A DNA stretch of 64,000 nt from UBA917 sp964435085 (GCA_964435085.1 CAYSXQ010000003.1:1-64000); one strand, 5' to 3'. Counted from the stretch's first letter, positions 25,931 through 35,349 are shown. Numbers and translations: made by a program. The notes: generated from the sequence alone by a model not told the origin.

Positions 25931-25958
25931 TTGACAAAAGCTGGTCTTTTGCTAAAAT
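25931..25958 (+). promoter_or_regulatory. Promoter of the bactofilin gene
   Basis: TTGACA, 16 bases and TAAAAT, with TG one base before the -10; the -10 ends 27 bases before the ATG. Confidence 0.75.
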
Positions 25959-25985
25959 AAAGCTATTGAAATTAATTCTAAAGCT

Positions 25986-26399
25986 ATGTTCAATAAGAAT
26001 ACTCCAGAAGGGGGATCGATTGATAAAAAAGACATTGAGACTATTATTGGCGCTTCAGTTAAGGTTGAAGGGAATTTTAGTTGTGAGGGTAATATGATCA
26101 TTGATGGACAAGTTAAGGGTAATGTTCAAACCAACGGCTTTTTGCAGGTTGGCAGGACAGCTATAGTGATTGCTGACGTTAAGGCTGGTAATTCTAAGAT
26201 TGGCGGAGAAATTCGAGGCACTGTTAAAATCGACGGTTATCTAGAGATTAACGAAACTGCTAAGATTTATGGCGATATCGAAGCTTCTAGTATTTCTATT
26301 GCTCGTGGCGCATTTATTAGTGGGCATTGCTCGACTTTAGCTGAGACACAAGGCCCTAAAAAGAAGTCAGAATCCAAGAGTTCAGTTGATAACAGCTAA
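25986..26399 (+). CDS. Bactofilin (polymer-forming cytoskeletal protein)
   Basis: The 137-residue protein is a bactofilin: after a short N-terminal arm, regularly spaced Gly/Ile/Val residues (VEGNFSCEGNMIIDGQVKGNVQ, in pieces SCEGNMIIDGQVKG and IGGEIRGTVKIDG) form a beta-helix, followed by EINETAKIYGDIEASSISIA. The C-terminal tail is charged. Bactofilins polymerise without nucleotide and act in cell shape and wall synthesis. It has a strong promoter of its own and is followed by the DAG-kinase-like gene. Confidence 0.9.
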   Translation: MFNKNTPEGGSIDKKDIETIIGASVKVEGNFSCEGNMIIDGQVKGNVQTNGFLQVGRTAIVIADVKAGNSKIGGEIRGTVKIDGYLEINETAKIYGDIEASSISIARGAFISGHCSTLAETQGPKKKSESKSSVDNS

Positions 26400-26413
26400 A
26401 ATAAAGAATCATT

Positions 26414-27318
26414 GTGCATACATACATTTACGACACATTTCTAACTGATCAAAAGTATTTTCCAGCTATCAGTGCCATTGAGGCTAAATTGACTGAGGCT
26501 GGTTTGGGCGGGAGAATATGTCGTCTTAGCCCTCTCCGTAGTCTAAGAGATGTTATTGCTCAAGAGCTCAAAAGATTGCCAAAAACCCTTGTAATTGTTG
26601 GTAATGACTCGATTGTCAGTCAGGCTATTAGTATTATGGGCGGTAATGACATTCCTTTAGGTATTATACCAATCGGTGAGCCTAACAATATTGCTGCTAG
26701 ACTAGGTATTAATGAAGAAAATGCTTGTGCTATGCTATCGGCTAGACGTTTAGTGGAAATAGATCTTGGAGCAGTTGATAACAAAACCTTTTTAAAAAGC
26801 GCTGAAATATCCGGTGATAAGCTTAAGTTATTAATTAACAATAACTACTACGTAGAGACTAATGGTGCTAAAGTTGAAATTGTTAACTCTTTGCTTAACG
26901 AAGAAGTTAATGATTTGCCAGCTAAGACTAGTGAACGACAGGGTCAGTTGCANNNNNNNNNNNNNNNNNNNNNNNNNNNNNNNNNNNNNNNNNNNNNNNN
27001 NNNNNNNNNNNNNNNNNNNNNNNNNNNNNNNNNNNNNNNNNNNNNNNNNNNNACGAAGAAGTTAATGATTTGCCAGCTAAGACTAGTGAACGACAGGGTC
27101 AGTTGCATCTAGTTATCAGCAAAGAAATCATTAAAAAGGGCTTGTTAAAAAATACTAAATCTATTGAGCAGTCAGTGCTTCTGTTTACAGATCTAGCTAT
27201 TGCTAGTGACAATGCGACTATTACCTTGGACGGCTTTGTGAAAATAACTAATCCTCAAAACATCTCTGTGTTACCTCGAGGACTTAGAGCTATCGTCGGT
27301 CGGCAAAGAAGCTTCTAG
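26414..27318 (+). CDS. Diacylglycerol-kinase-catalytic-domain-like protein (interrupted by a scaffold gap)
   Basis: Joining across the artefactual gap (26953-27052, one 55-bp copy removed) gives 249 residues in one frame. The N-terminal half resembles the DAGK/YegS fold: LVIVGNDSIVSQAI (family GGDGTxxE), PLGIIPIGEPNNIAARLGI (family PLGIIPLGTGNDFA) and EIDLG. The Asp of the first motif is kept, but GGDGT is GNDSI and GTxND is GEPNN, so nucleotide binding may be altered. The start is GTG; the ORF read from a frame after the gap is only the C-terminal part. Its substrate is unknown. Confidence 0.7.
26898..27107. other. Scaffold gap with 55-bp flanking duplicate (artefact)
   Basis: The Ns at 26953-27052 are bounded by identical 55-bp sequences (26898-26952 and 27053-27107), as at the other two gaps. 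Collapsing them keeps the reading frame of the DAGK-like gene intact. Confidence 0.92.
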
Positions 27319-27370
27319 TCTGAGATATTTAAATTATTAAAGTAGTTAACTAAATTTATAACCTAATTAT

Positions 27371-27949
27371 ATGGTATTAATACCTACAGTTATCGAGAAA
27401 AATGGCCAAATGGAGCGAGCTTATGATATTTACTCCCGACTACTCAAAGATCGTATTATTTTCTTAGGTGAGGCGATTAATGACCATGTTGCTAACATTG
27501 TCATTGCTCAATTACTATTCTTGGACTCAGAAAGCAAGGATAAGGACATTAAATTCTATATAAACACCCCCGGGGGGTCTGTTAGCGCTGGTCTAGCTAT
27601 TTACGACACTATGCAGCACGTCAAAGCCGACGTCTCCACTATTTGTATTGGTATGGCTGCCTCGATGGGCGCTCTACTACTCACTGCCGGTGCCAAAGGC
27701 AAGCGCTTTTCTCTGCCTAATAGCGAGATTATGATCCACCAAGTCATGAGTGGCATGGAAGGCCAGGCTAGCGACATTAAGATTCATGCCGAGCATATTC
27801 TCAAGGTTAAGGATAAGATGAATAAGCTTATGGCTAAGCACACTGGTCAAAAAATAACTACCATTGAACGAGATACCGATCGTGATAATTTTATGAGCCC
27901 TGAAGAAGCTTGTAAATACGGCTTAATTGATAAAATCATCTCCAAATAA
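27371..27949 (+). CDS. clpP: ATP-dependent Clp protease proteolytic subunit
   Basis: The 192-residue protein has the ClpP landmarks: [33 protein letters not shown] with the catalytic Ser98, MIHQVMSG with His123, and [15 protein letters not shown] with Asp172. The peptidase works with a ClpX/ClpA ATPase, not seen in this window. It is followed by a terminator. Confidence 0.97.
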   Translation: MVLIPTVIEKNGQMERAYDIYSRLLKDRIIFLGEAINDHVANIVIAQLLFLDSESKDKDIKFYINTPGGSVSAGLAIYDTMQHVKADVSTICIGMAASMGALLLTAGAKGKRFSLPNSEIMIHQVMSGMEGQASDIKIHAEHILKVKDKMNKLMAKHTGQKITTIERDTDRDNFMSPEEACKYGLIDKIISK

Positions 27950-27956
27950 TAATAAA

Positions 27957-27990
27957 AAGACAACCTCTGTTTCAGGGGTTGTTTTTTTAT
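27957..27990 (+). terminator. Terminator of clpP
   Basis: An ACAACC.../GGTTGT stem with a small loop precedes seven Ts, 8 bases after the stop. Confidence 0.85.
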
Positions 27991-28038
27991 TTTTCATAAT
28001 GGGTTATACTGCAAGCACTAGGGTTTTGTGAATAAGCT

Positions 28039-28437
28039 ATGTCATTTTTTAAAGCCAAGTCTGTTAAACTTTTTACTGATTATCAACCAGACTTAAATCA
28101 GCTAGCGCAACTAGCAGAATCTCAAAATTCAGCTGGAAGACTAGCTATCGATGTTTATAAAACAGACGGTGCCTTAGTGGTTCGCTCAACTATCGCTGGG
28201 GCTACAATTGACGACCTGGAAATAATCATTGATAATCAACTCTTGATTATCAAAGGTCAGCGATCAGAACCAGAAGTTGCCGACTACCTTGATTACTTGC
28301 ACCGCGAATGTTACTGGGGAGCCTTTTCTCGCACTATCAGTCTGCCCTTAGTGGTTAATGAAGAGGCAGTTGAAGCTGACCTCCACAACGGAGTTTTAAC
28401 AATTATTTTGCCAATCAAGGATTCTCAGGTCTACTAA
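28039..28437 (+). CDS. Small heat-shock protein (Hsp20/alpha-crystallin)
   Basis: The 132-residue protein has the alpha-crystallin domain from about residue 35: LAIDVYKTDGALVVRSTIAG (piece DVYKTDGALVVRS), LEIIIDNQLLIIKGQR, ECYWGAFSRTISLP and the beta-9 ADLHNGVLTIILP. It lacks an obvious I-x-I tail beyond LPIKDSQVY. It prevents aggregation of unfolded proteins. It is 1 base from the next small gene, so the hsp20, small protein and VanW genes form an operon. Confidence 0.9.
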   Translation: MSFFKAKSVKLFTDYQPDLNQLAQLAESQNSAGRLAIDVYKTDGALVVRSTIAGATIDDLEIIIDNQLLIIKGQRSEPEVADYLDYLHRECYWGAFSRTISLPLVVNEEAVEADLHNGVLTIILPIKDSQVY

Positions 28438-28438
28438 T

Positions 28439-28630
28439 ATGAAAATAAATTTTAAAATTGTTGCTCTTAATGAAAATGAAGTAGAATTAATAGACGACAA
28501 GGACTTTAATTTGAAATTACCAAGACGTTATTTTGATGAACAGCTAGTTCTTGGTCAGGAAATAACTATTAATTTTGCTAACTACAGTGCTGCCAGAGAA
28601 ATTTTACAAGAAATTTTCAAAACTACCTAA
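28439..28630 (+). CDS. Small protein of unknown function between hsp20 and the VanW gene
   Basis: The 63-residue protein (MKINFKIVALNENEVELI...) looks like a small beta-rich domain with an acidic turn and C-terminal helix. No family is recognised. It is packed with 1-base and 0-base gaps between its neighbours, so it is expressed with them. Confidence 0.6.
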   Translation: MKINFKIVALNENEVELIDDKDFNLKLPRRYFDEQLVLGQEITINFANYSAAREILQEIFKTT

Positions 28631-30466
28631 ATGACCAAGTCTAAACATTTAAAACTAAATCCTCTACAAAAGAAGCTAGCTATTGGCGCTACTTCTTTTG
28701 CTTCGTTTATCTTGCTAGTTGTCGTGGCTAATTTAGTTTATGGTCAGATTTATTATGATCGAGTTTATCCACGAAGTTATTTTCTCGGTAATAATATTAG
28801 TGGTTTATCTAGCTCAGAATTGCGTCAGTTGATTGCTACTAAAACAGCTACGCTTAATGATGGTCTGAACGTTTGCTTGCTTGGTGATTGTTTGGGTATT
28901 AAGCCTAGTGCTAGTGCTAATATTTCTTCTAGTTCGGTTAATATCTTCACTATTAATAATGACGAGCTCTTTGATCAGGCTTTTAATTTTGGTCGTCGTG
29001 GTGATTTTGGTCAAAATCTTTGGGATAATATTTTTGCACTATTGCGTCCTCGCCGTCTCGATCTCAATCCTACTCTTGATCAGGAAGCTCTAACAGAACT
29101 ATTAAAAAATTACTTTGATTACAGCGCTAAAGATTTTAAAAATGCCGACCTTGCTGTTGATAAAAACAATCAGCTAGTTATTTTAAATGAAGAGGACGGC
29201 TGGGAGCCTGATTATCAGCAGGCCATCGAGGCTCTGAGAAGATCTTTGGCTAGCGGTGAAAACTCTGATATTAACCTGCAAATAAAAAAGAATAGACCAC
29301 AGATTCTTCGCGCTGATTTACTTAATCTCAATGAGCAGGCCGATTTGCTTTTAGCTAAATTTCCAGTCACCTGGCGCTATCAAGAAAAAAAATGGTCACT
29401 CTCTGTCGATGAGGCCAAGACCTTGCTCGGCTTAGGCTTAAATCAGGCTTCTCAACCAGAGCTAATCTTTGCTAAAGATAAAATTCAAAAATATCTCAGC
29501 GGTAAAATAAATAAAGACATAGCAGTAGCTCTCGTTGAGCCGAAATTTAAGATTAGTGAAGGCCGTGTTTATATCGAAGAAGAGGCGAGAGATGGTCTCG
29601 AAATTAATTATGAGACAAGTATTCTTAATTTCTTTACCGCTCTAGCTCAAGGTCAGAAGGAGATAGATCTAGCTGTCCAGAAAACTACCAGTCAAGCTAA
29701 AGAATTAGCCGGCCTTGAGCAGTTAGAGATAGTCGGTATCGGCACCTCAACCTTTGCTGGCTCACCAGCTAATCGTCGCGTTAATATTAAGACTGGAGCA
29801 AGCGCTATTAACGGTGTCTTGATTAAGCCTGGTGAAGAATTTTCTTTGATCAAGGCTCTAGGCAAAATTGACGGAACTACCGGCTACTTACAAGAACTGG
29901 TCATCAAAGAAAATAAAACCACCCCTGAATACGGCGGCGGTCTCTGTCAGATTGGTACTACGCTCTTTCGTGCTGTAGTAAACTCCGGTTTGCCAGTCAC
30001 TATGCGTCGCAATCATTCTTATCGCGTCGCCTACTACGAACCAGCTGGCACTGACGCCACTATCTACGACCCACTGCCAGACTTTAGGTTTATGAACGAC
30101 ACCGGCAAGGCGCTGTTACTACAAACCAAAATCTCCGGCGACAAAGCGGTCTTTACTTTCTGGGGCACTCGCGATGGCCGTACTGTCAGCTCTACTAAGC
30201 CAGTTATCTACAATATCGTTAAGCCTGGACCAACTAAGTTAGTTGAAACTACCGACCTTAAGCCTGGTGAAAAGAAATGTACCGAAAAAGCCCACAACGG
30301 CGCTGATGCTTATTTTGATTATCAAGTCATCTATCCAAGCGGTGAAGAGAAGAAAGTTCGTTTCTCCTCACACTACGTACCGTGGCGCGAAGTTTGTTTG
30401 GTAGGAGTAGCGGCTACTTCGACCACTCCTATGGTTGAGACTAATTCAGAGCCAGTGCTTAACTAA
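28631..30466 (+). CDS. VanW-family membrane-anchored protein with peptidoglycan-binding-like repeats
   Basis: The 611-residue protein has a TM anchor (about residues 16-38), then extracellular repeated PG_binding_4-like segments with SGLSSSELRQLI and SVDEAKTLLGLG at the start of units, and a VanW domain (about 365-510): GGGLCQIGTTLFRAVVNSGLPV, with RRNHSYRVAYYEPAGTDA (pieces GGGLCQIGTTLFRA, RRNHSYRVAYY). A C-terminal beta segment with a Pro/Thr tail follows. VanW function is unknown; family proteins are cell-wall linked. It closes the hsp20 operon and is followed by a terminator. Confidence 0.85.
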   Translation: MTKSKHLKLNPLQKKLAIGATSFASFILLVVVANLVYGQIYYDRVYPRSYFLGNNISGLSSSELRQLIATKTATLNDGLNVCLLGDCLGIKPSASANISSSSVNIFTINNDELFDQAFNFGRRGDFGQNLWDNIFALLRPRRLDLNPTLDQEALTELLKNYFDYSAKDFKNADLAVDKNNQLVILNEEDGWEPDYQQAIEALRRSLASGENSDINLQIKKNRPQILRADLLNLNEQADLLLAKFPVTWRYQEKKWSLSVDEAKTLLGLGLNQASQPELIFAKDKIQKYLSGKINKDIAVALVEPKFKISEGRVYIEEEARDGLEINYETSILNFFTALAQGQKEIDLAVQKTTSQAKELAGLEQLEIVGIGTSTFAGSPANRRVNIKTGASAINGVLIKPGEEFSLIKALGKIDGTTGYLQELVIKENKTTPEYGGGLCQIGTTLFRAVVNSGLPVTMRRNHSYRVAYYEPAGTDATIYDPLPDFRFMNDTGKALLLQTKISGDKAVFTFWGTRDGRTVSSTKPVIYNIVKPGPTKLVETTDLKPGEKKCTEKAHNGADAYFDYQVIYPSGEEKKVRFSSHYVPWREVCLVGVAATSTTPMVETNSEPVLN

Positions 30467-30489
30467 ACTAAGTAAAATTTCTCAAAATA

Positions 30490-30514
30490 AAAACCACCCC
30501 TAGAGGTGGTTTTT
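30490..30514 (+). terminator. Terminator after the VanW gene
   Basis: AAAACCACC/GGTGGTTTT stem with a CCTAGA loop and T-run, 24 bases after the stop. Confidence 0.85.
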
Positions 30515-30521
30515 AGTAAGC

Positions 30522-30633
30522 TTAGCTAAAGCGGGCAGGCAAAGAAATTTCCGTTAATGAAAATCCAGTCGTAACCAGATAAGGATTAACAGTAAAATCC
30601 CCATGCTTGTCGTGCCTGGCCCGATTCAGCTAA
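30522..30633. ncRNA. Candidate structured RNA or composite palindrome of 112 bases
   Basis: TTAGCT (30522) pairs with AGCTAA (30628), and CGGGCAGGCA (30532) pairs with TGCCTGGCCCG (30613) with a single bulged G, closing a long stem over about 70 interior bases that contain AATCC/GGATT pairs. It does not match tmRNA, SRP or RNase P landmarks that I know. The 370-bp gap between the VanW gene and uvrA holds nothing else I can name. Confidence 0.35.
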
Positions 30634-30792
30634 CCTTGGTCAATTTTTAATTGATATGTGAATATATCATATTGCTGGATTATTGTCAAGGGTAAAAATA
30701 CAGTTAATTTATTTTTAGTAAAATAGCTAATATTAAATAAATAATAAATTTAAAATTACCACTAAGCAAACAGATCCTAGAGATAAAAATAA

Positions 30793-30822
30793 AAAAGAGC
30801 GGAAGCCTATCTCCGCTCTTTT
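30793..30822 (-). terminator. Terminator of uvrA
   Basis: AAAAGAGCGGA/TCCGCTCTTTT with an 8-base loop; the minus-strand T-run follows the uvrA stop by 20 bases. Confidence 0.88.
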
Positions 30823-30839
30823 CGAGGTTTATAGGTTTT

Positions 30840-33713
30840 TTACAAAACCTTTTTCAAATACTTGCCAGTATAACTCTCTTTAACCTTGGCTACATCAGTT
30901 GGGGTGCCTGTGGCCACAATCTGACCACCGCCAGCTCCACCTTCTGGGCCGAGGTCAATGATCCAATCGACCGACTTAATCACATCGAGGTTATGTTCAA
31001 TAATCAAGACGCTGTTATTTCGATCAACTAGTTTATTTAAGACTACGAGCAGGCGCTTGATGTCTTCGAAGTGTAGACCGGTGGTTGGTTCATCTAGGAT
31101 ATACAAAGTCTTACCAGTTGCGCGACGAGATAATTCAGTCGCCAGTTTAATTCTCTGCGCTTCACCGCCTGAGAGAGTGGTGGCACTTTGACCGAGGCGA
31201 ATATAAGACAGACCGACTTCATTAAGAGTAGTTAATTTCTGACGCACGATCGGAATATTGCTAAAGAAGTCTTTGGCTTCTTCGACAGTCATATTGAGCA
31301 CCTGAGAAATATTTTTGCCTTTATAGTGGACGTCGAGAGTTTCTTTGTTATAACGCTGACCATGACAGACGTCACATTCGACATAGACATCAGGCAAGAA
31401 TTGCATTTCGATTTTCAGTGAGCCATCGCCAGAACAAGCTTCGCAGCGACCGCCTGTGACATTGAAGGAAAAACGACCGGTTTTAAAACCACGCAATTTT
31501 GATTCAGGCAAGGAAGCAAAGAGATCGCGGATCGGGGTGAAGAGTCCGGTGTAAGTGGCTGGGTTAGAGCGGGGAGTGCGACCGATCGGCGACTGGTCGA
31601 TATCAATTACTTTATCAATATTGTTTAGCCCTTCAATGCTCTTGTGCGCACCCGGTGCGGTCTTGGCTCGATAGAATTTCTGGTTCAAAGCATTAGCTAA
31701 GATATCGGTCATCATGGTGGACTTACCAGAGCCGGAGACACCGGTGATAGCAACGAGCTTGCCGAGTGGTATTTCTACATTAATATTTTTTAAATTGTGT
31801 TCAGTAGCACCAATAATTTTAATCGACTTGCCATTACCGGCTCGATATTTCTTTGGCTGCTGGATCTTTTGCTTGCCGGAGAGGTAGGCGCCAGTCAGTG
31901 ACTTAGGATTAGCACAGACTTCAGCGGGCGTCCCGACGGCAATCACTTGTCCGCCATGTTCACCAGCCCCCGGACCGATGTCGATCAGATAGTCACTCTC
32001 CATCATCGTCGCTTCGTCATGCTCGACGACAATAACTGAGTTACCGAGGTCACGCAGGTTTTTCAAAGTAGTAATCAATTTGTCATTATCACGTTGATGT
32101 AAGCCGATTGATGGTTCATCCAAGATATAAATAACGCCAGTTAAACTTGTTCCGATCTGTGTGGCTAGGCGAATACGCTGCGATTCACCGCCAGATAGCG
32201 ACGCACTACGACGATCAATAGTTAGATAGTCTAGACCGACATTGGACAAGAAATTTAATCTCAAAATAATTTCCTTTAAGATCGGTGAGGATATTTTTAA
32301 CTCCTTAGCATTAAGCTTCTTGTCAGTAATTAAATTCTGGAAGTAGTCACGAGTTTCATTAATTGGTAATTTAGACACCTGATGAATATTGCTCTCACCA
32401 ACTGTTACTGCCAAATACTCTTTCTTGAGTCGCTCACCATGGCAAGTCGGGCAGTCTAGTGCACGCATATAGACTTCAATCTCTTTGCGGATATAGTCTG
32501 ATTCAGTTTCTTTGAAACGTCTTTCCATTTCTGGAATCACACCCTCAAATGATGTGGTGCGTGAACCGCTGAAATTCTCACTATTATACTTCACATCAAA
32601 TTGCTTGTCAGAACCATAGAGGACAATATCAAGCTGCTTGCTAGTCAAATCTTTAAGTGGGGTGTTTAAATCAAAACCACAACTTGCCGCTACAGTACCT
32701 AGCAGCTTTAAGCGCCACATCTGACCACCCGTGTTATTGTGTGACCAGGGCTTAATCGCACCTTGGGCAATAGTCAATTTATAATTAAGAGCGAGTTCCG
32801 GATCAATTTCTAATTTGGTGCCCAGGCCATCGCAGTCAGGACATGCCCCGTGCGGTGAGTTAAAAGAAAAATGTCGCGGTTCGAGTGTTGAGAGGCTAAA
32901 GCCACAAATCGAGCAGGCTAGTAGTTTAGAAAAGATTTGTAGTTTGCCGTCTTCGCCAGCAATGGTAACAATACCATTAGCCAAATCCAAGCCTTTCTCA
33001 ATTGATTCATTGAGTCGTGAGAAGTCTTGCTTATCATTACTAACTGGCGCGCGATCAATGACAATTTCCAAGCTATGCTTGAGCTTCTTATCAACATTCA
33101 AATCTTCAAATTCTTCTAGACTCATGACGCTGCCATCAAAACGTACACGACTAAATCCAGCCCGCACGACGCCACTGATGACGCTCTTGTGTTCGCCTTT
33201 CTTGTCTTGGATGATGGGCGCCAGAATCATGATTGTCTGGCCATTGTAAGCAGACAAAACTTTTTCCATGATCTCATCTTGGGTATAGGGCTTAATCGGA
33301 ATGTGACAATCTGGGCAATGCGGCACGCCGATCTTGGCAAAGAGTAAGCGGAGGTAGTCATAAATTTCCGTCACGGTGCCAACAGTTGAGCGGGGATTAG
33401 ATGAAGTTGATTTCTGGTCAATAGAAATAGCTGGCGACAAACCTTCAATAGAATCTACGTCAGGCTTATCCATTAGTCCGACGAATTGTCGAGCGTAAGC
33501 GGACAGGGATTCGACATAACGACGCTGACCTTCGGCATAAATAGTATCGAAAGCCAGGCTCGACTTACCCGAGCCAGAGAGACCAGTAATAACCACTAAT
33601 TGGTTACGAGGAATATCGATATCTAAATTTTTTAAATTATGAACCCGAGCCCCACGGACTTTGATAAAATTATGAGCATCTGGCTTATTTATGATCGTTT
33701 GAGATTTTTTCAT
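30840..33713 (-). CDS. uvrA: Excinuclease ABC subunit A
   Basis: The 957-residue protein has two ABC modules: Walker A GLSGSGKSSLAFDT near residue 45 with the signature SLSGGESQRI in module one, and GVSGSGKSTMMTDI near 660 with TLSGGEAQRIKLA in module two. Zinc ligands are CSICGF...CPDCDG and CEACSGDG...CDVCHGQ. Other landmarks: DKSTSSNPRSTVGT-type segment (QKSTSSNPRS) and the KVIDIDQSPIGRTPRSN patch. UvrA recognises helix-distorting DNA damage and loads UvrB in nucleotide excision repair. It is monocistronic on the minus strand. Confidence 0.98.
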   Translation of the reverse strand: MKKSQTIINKPDAHNFIKVRGARVHNLKNLDIDIPRNQLVVITGLSGSGKSSLAFDTIYAEGQRRYVESLSAYARQFVGLMDKPDVDSIEGLSPAISIDQKSTSSNPRSTVGTVTEIYDYLRLLFAKIGVPHCPDCHIPIKPYTQDEIMEKVLSAYNGQTIMILAPIIQDKKGEHKSVISGVVRAGFSRVRFDGSVMSLEEFEDLNVDKKLKHSLEIVIDRAPVSNDKQDFSRLNESIEKGLDLANGIVTIAGEDGKLQIFSKLLACSICGFSLSTLEPRHFSFNSPHGACPDCDGLGTKLEIDPELALNYKLTIAQGAIKPWSHNNTGGQMWRLKLLGTVAASCGFDLNTPLKDLTSKQLDIVLYGSDKQFDVKYNSENFSGSRTTSFEGVIPEMERRFKETESDYIRKEIEVYMRALDCPTCHGERLKKEYLAVTVGESNIHQVSKLPINETRDYFQNLITDKKLNAKELKISSPILKEIILRLNFLSNVGLDYLTIDRRSASLSGGESQRIRLATQIGTSLTGVIYILDEPSIGLHQRDNDKLITTLKNLRDLGNSVIVVEHDEATMMESDYLIDIGPGAGEHGGQVIAVGTPAEVCANPKSLTGAYLSGKQKIQQPKKYRAGNGKSIKIIGATEHNLKNINVEIPLGKLVAITGVSGSGKSTMMTDILANALNQKFYRAKTAPGAHKSIEGLNNIDKVIDIDQSPIGRTPRSNPATYTGLFTPIRDLFASLPESKLRGFKTGRFSFNVTGGRCEACSGDGSLKIEMQFLPDVYVECDVCHGQRYNKETLDVHYKGKNISQVLNMTVEEAKDFFSNIPIVRQKLTTLNEVGLSYIRLGQSATTLSGGEAQRIKLATELSRRATGKTLYILDEPTTGLHFEDIKRLLVVLNKLVDRNNSVLIIEHNLDVIKSVDWIIDLGPEGGAGGGQIVATGTPTDVAKVKESYTGKYLKKVL

Positions 33714-33792
33714 TTTTATAGTTGAAATTGCCTGTCAGTGTAGCAGGATTAGGCGCTTTAATCAAGCTTGGCGGATATTTCGGGGAGATCTC

Positions 33793-33823
33793 CAAATAAA
33801 AACCCTTCTGCGAGAGAAGGGTT
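33793..33823 (-). terminator. Terminator of the small SD-bearing gene
   Basis: AACCCTTCT/AGAAGGGTT stem, T-run on the minus strand, after the stop of the 33845-34105 gene. Confidence 0.8.
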
Positions 33824-33844
33824 GGTATACATATCTATTTGGTT

Positions 33845-34105
33845 TTAGAAACGTTTTAAAAATTGATCAATATTCTCAATGTTTTTAATAGCTTCTTCAC
33901 TTTTTGGTTTTTTAAGAGCTGGTATTTTTGCTGTCAGCTCATTTGCATTAATGTTTTGTGTGTCTTTGTTGTTAATTGCATTATGCCTTTGCACTTCTTC
34001 TAGTTTGTCCAGTGGTATGTTGCCACCGAGCTTTCTTTCTAGTCTTTTGACAAAATCCGACTTCTCTTCAGGTGCATTCTCTGATGTATTCTCTGATGTA
34101 TTCAT
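33845..34105 (-). CDS. Small Asn/Glu-rich protein of unknown function
   Basis: The 86-residue hydrophilic protein has a short repeat at its N-terminus (TSENTSEN) and a Lys/Asn/Ile-rich remainder with no membrane segment. No family is recognised. The ATG at 34105 is preferred over the GTG just before it, since AGGAG lies 6 bases upstream. It has its own promoter (TTGACT, 17, TATATC on the minus strand) and terminator, in contrast to most genes here. It is divergent from the ATP synthase operon. Confidence 0.65.
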   Translation of the reverse strand: MNTSENTSENAPEEKSDFVKRLERKLGGNIPLDKLEEVQRHNAINNKDTQNINANELTAKIPALKKPKSEEAIKNIENIDQFLKRF

Positions 34106-34210
34106 CACAGTCTCCTAAAATATGTTTAAAGAACAACCACTCTTAAAATGATTTAATCATAAAATCAATGATTTTAGATATACAGCAAAGACCAAAACAA
34201 GTCAATTATC

Positions 34211-34239
34211 TTGACTTAAAGTAGATTTAAAGCTATAAA
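34211..34239 (+). promoter_or_regulatory. Promoter of the ATP synthase operon
   Basis: TTGACT, 17 bases and TATAAA lie 54 bases before the first ATG. The -35 forms an inverted repeat GTCAA-TTATC-TTGAC with the -35 of the divergent small gene. Confidence 0.75.
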
Positions 34240-34292
34240 TGGAGGGTAGAGAATAATTCTTGATTTTTTTTCAAGAGTTTATTTTGTGTTTT

Positions 34293-34544
34293 ATGAACAA
34301 TCAGGCTTGGTGGCAAGCAAGTTTAGAATTATTTGCTAAGTTGTCATCATTAATCGGTATTCCTATCGTCATCGCTGCTCTCTTGGGCCGCTGGCTAGAT
34401 AAGAAATATAATAGCGAACCTTGGCTGTTTTTAGCCTGTATTGGCCTTGCCTTTATGGTCTCTACTATAGGTCTAGTGATCATTACTAAGGCTGAATATA
34501 AGAAACTTGGCGAAGAAAAAAAGGACTATGACGGAAAATCATGA
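34293..34544 (+). CDS. AtpZ/AtpI-type small subunit at the head of the atp operon
   Basis: The 83-residue protein has two membrane helices (about residues 15-35 and 47-68) with a Lys-rich end, fitting the AtpI/AtpZ class that precedes atpB in many F-ATPase operons. AtpI/AtpZ is a non-essential assembly or ion-related factor. The ATG at 34293 is chosen; a TTG at 34260 would extend it by 11 residues. Its last 17 bases overlap the start of atpB. Confidence 0.8.
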   Translation: MNNQAWWQASLELFAKLSSLIGIPIVIAALLGRWLDKKYNSEPWLFLACIGLAFMVSTIGLVIITKAEYKKLGEEKKDYDGKS

Positions 34545-35349
34545 GGAAATAAAGCATGAGCATACTCTATATTCAGAGCCAATCGCGCATCTGGGTACTT
34601 TTACAATTACTAATTCGCTCTTGAATTCTTGGTTAACGGTCATTATTGTGGTGGCTTTAGCTCTGGCTATTAGAAAGAAAATCACCATAGTTCCAACTGG
34701 TCTGCAGAATTTTTTTGAAAGCGTCATCGAGCTATTTCTAGGCTTATTTGACAGTGTTACTGGCTCTCGAGAGAAATCAACGCAACTTGCCCCTTTTGTC
34801 ATGGCTTTCTTCTTCTTTATTCTCATTAATAACTGGCTCGGCATCTTGCCTGGCATCGGTTCGGTGGGCATGATTGTGTCTGAGCATGGTGAAAAGGTCT
34901 TTGTACCCTTTTTCCGTGGTGGCACAGCTGATTTGAATACTACTTTGGCGCTCGCCACTATTGGTGTCGCCGCTAGTCATATTTTTGGTGTAATGATGAT
35001 TGGTTGGTGGAAACATCTTAATAAATTTGTTAACATTCAGGCTATCTTGGATATCCCTAAGAAAATAATCAAGAACCCAACTATTATCTTGGTCAATCCC
35101 ATCAAGGCCTTTGTTGGTCTGATTGAAATTATCGGTGAATTGGCAAAAGTCGCAAGTCTCTCTTTTCGTCTCTTTGGTAATATTTTTGCTGGTGAGGTTT
35201 TATTAGCTTCAATGTCAGCTATTCTAGCCTTCGGTATACCTATTCCTTTTATGTTCTTGGAGATTATCGTGGGGCTAATACAGGCACTCATCTTCTCAAT
35301 GCTGATCTTGATTTATTTATCAACAAGCAGTGTCGCCGAAGAACACTAA
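34528..35349 (+). CDS. atpB: F0 ATP synthase subunit a
   Basis: The 273-residue membrane protein carries the subunit a signature helix LAKVASLSFRLFGNIFAGE (with the essential Arg), preceded by LVNPIKAFVGLIEIIGE. It forms the proton half-channels next to the c ring. The start ATG at 34528 is preferred over a TTG seven codons upstream. The context is a complete operon atpZ-B-E-F-H-A-G-D-C. Confidence 0.95.
   Translation: MTENHEEIKHEHTLYSEPIAHLGTFTITNSLLNSWLTVIIVVALALAIRKKITIVPTGLQNFFESVIELFLGLFDSVTGSREKSTQLAPFVMAFFFFILINNWLGILPGIGSVGMIVSEHGEKVFVPFFRGGTADLNTTLALATIGVAASHIFGVMMIGWWKHLNKFVNIQAILDIPKKIIKNPTIILVNPIKAFVGLIEIIGELAKVASLSFRLFGNIFAGEVLLASMSAILAFGIPIPFMFLEIIVGLIQALIFSMLILIYLSTSSVAEEH

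Noticed and set aside
30522..30633. tmRNA, SRP RNA or RNase P RNA
   Set aside because: None of their conserved sequences (for example GGGGCTGATTC of tmRNA or the SRP GGAAGGAAGCAG loop) is present.
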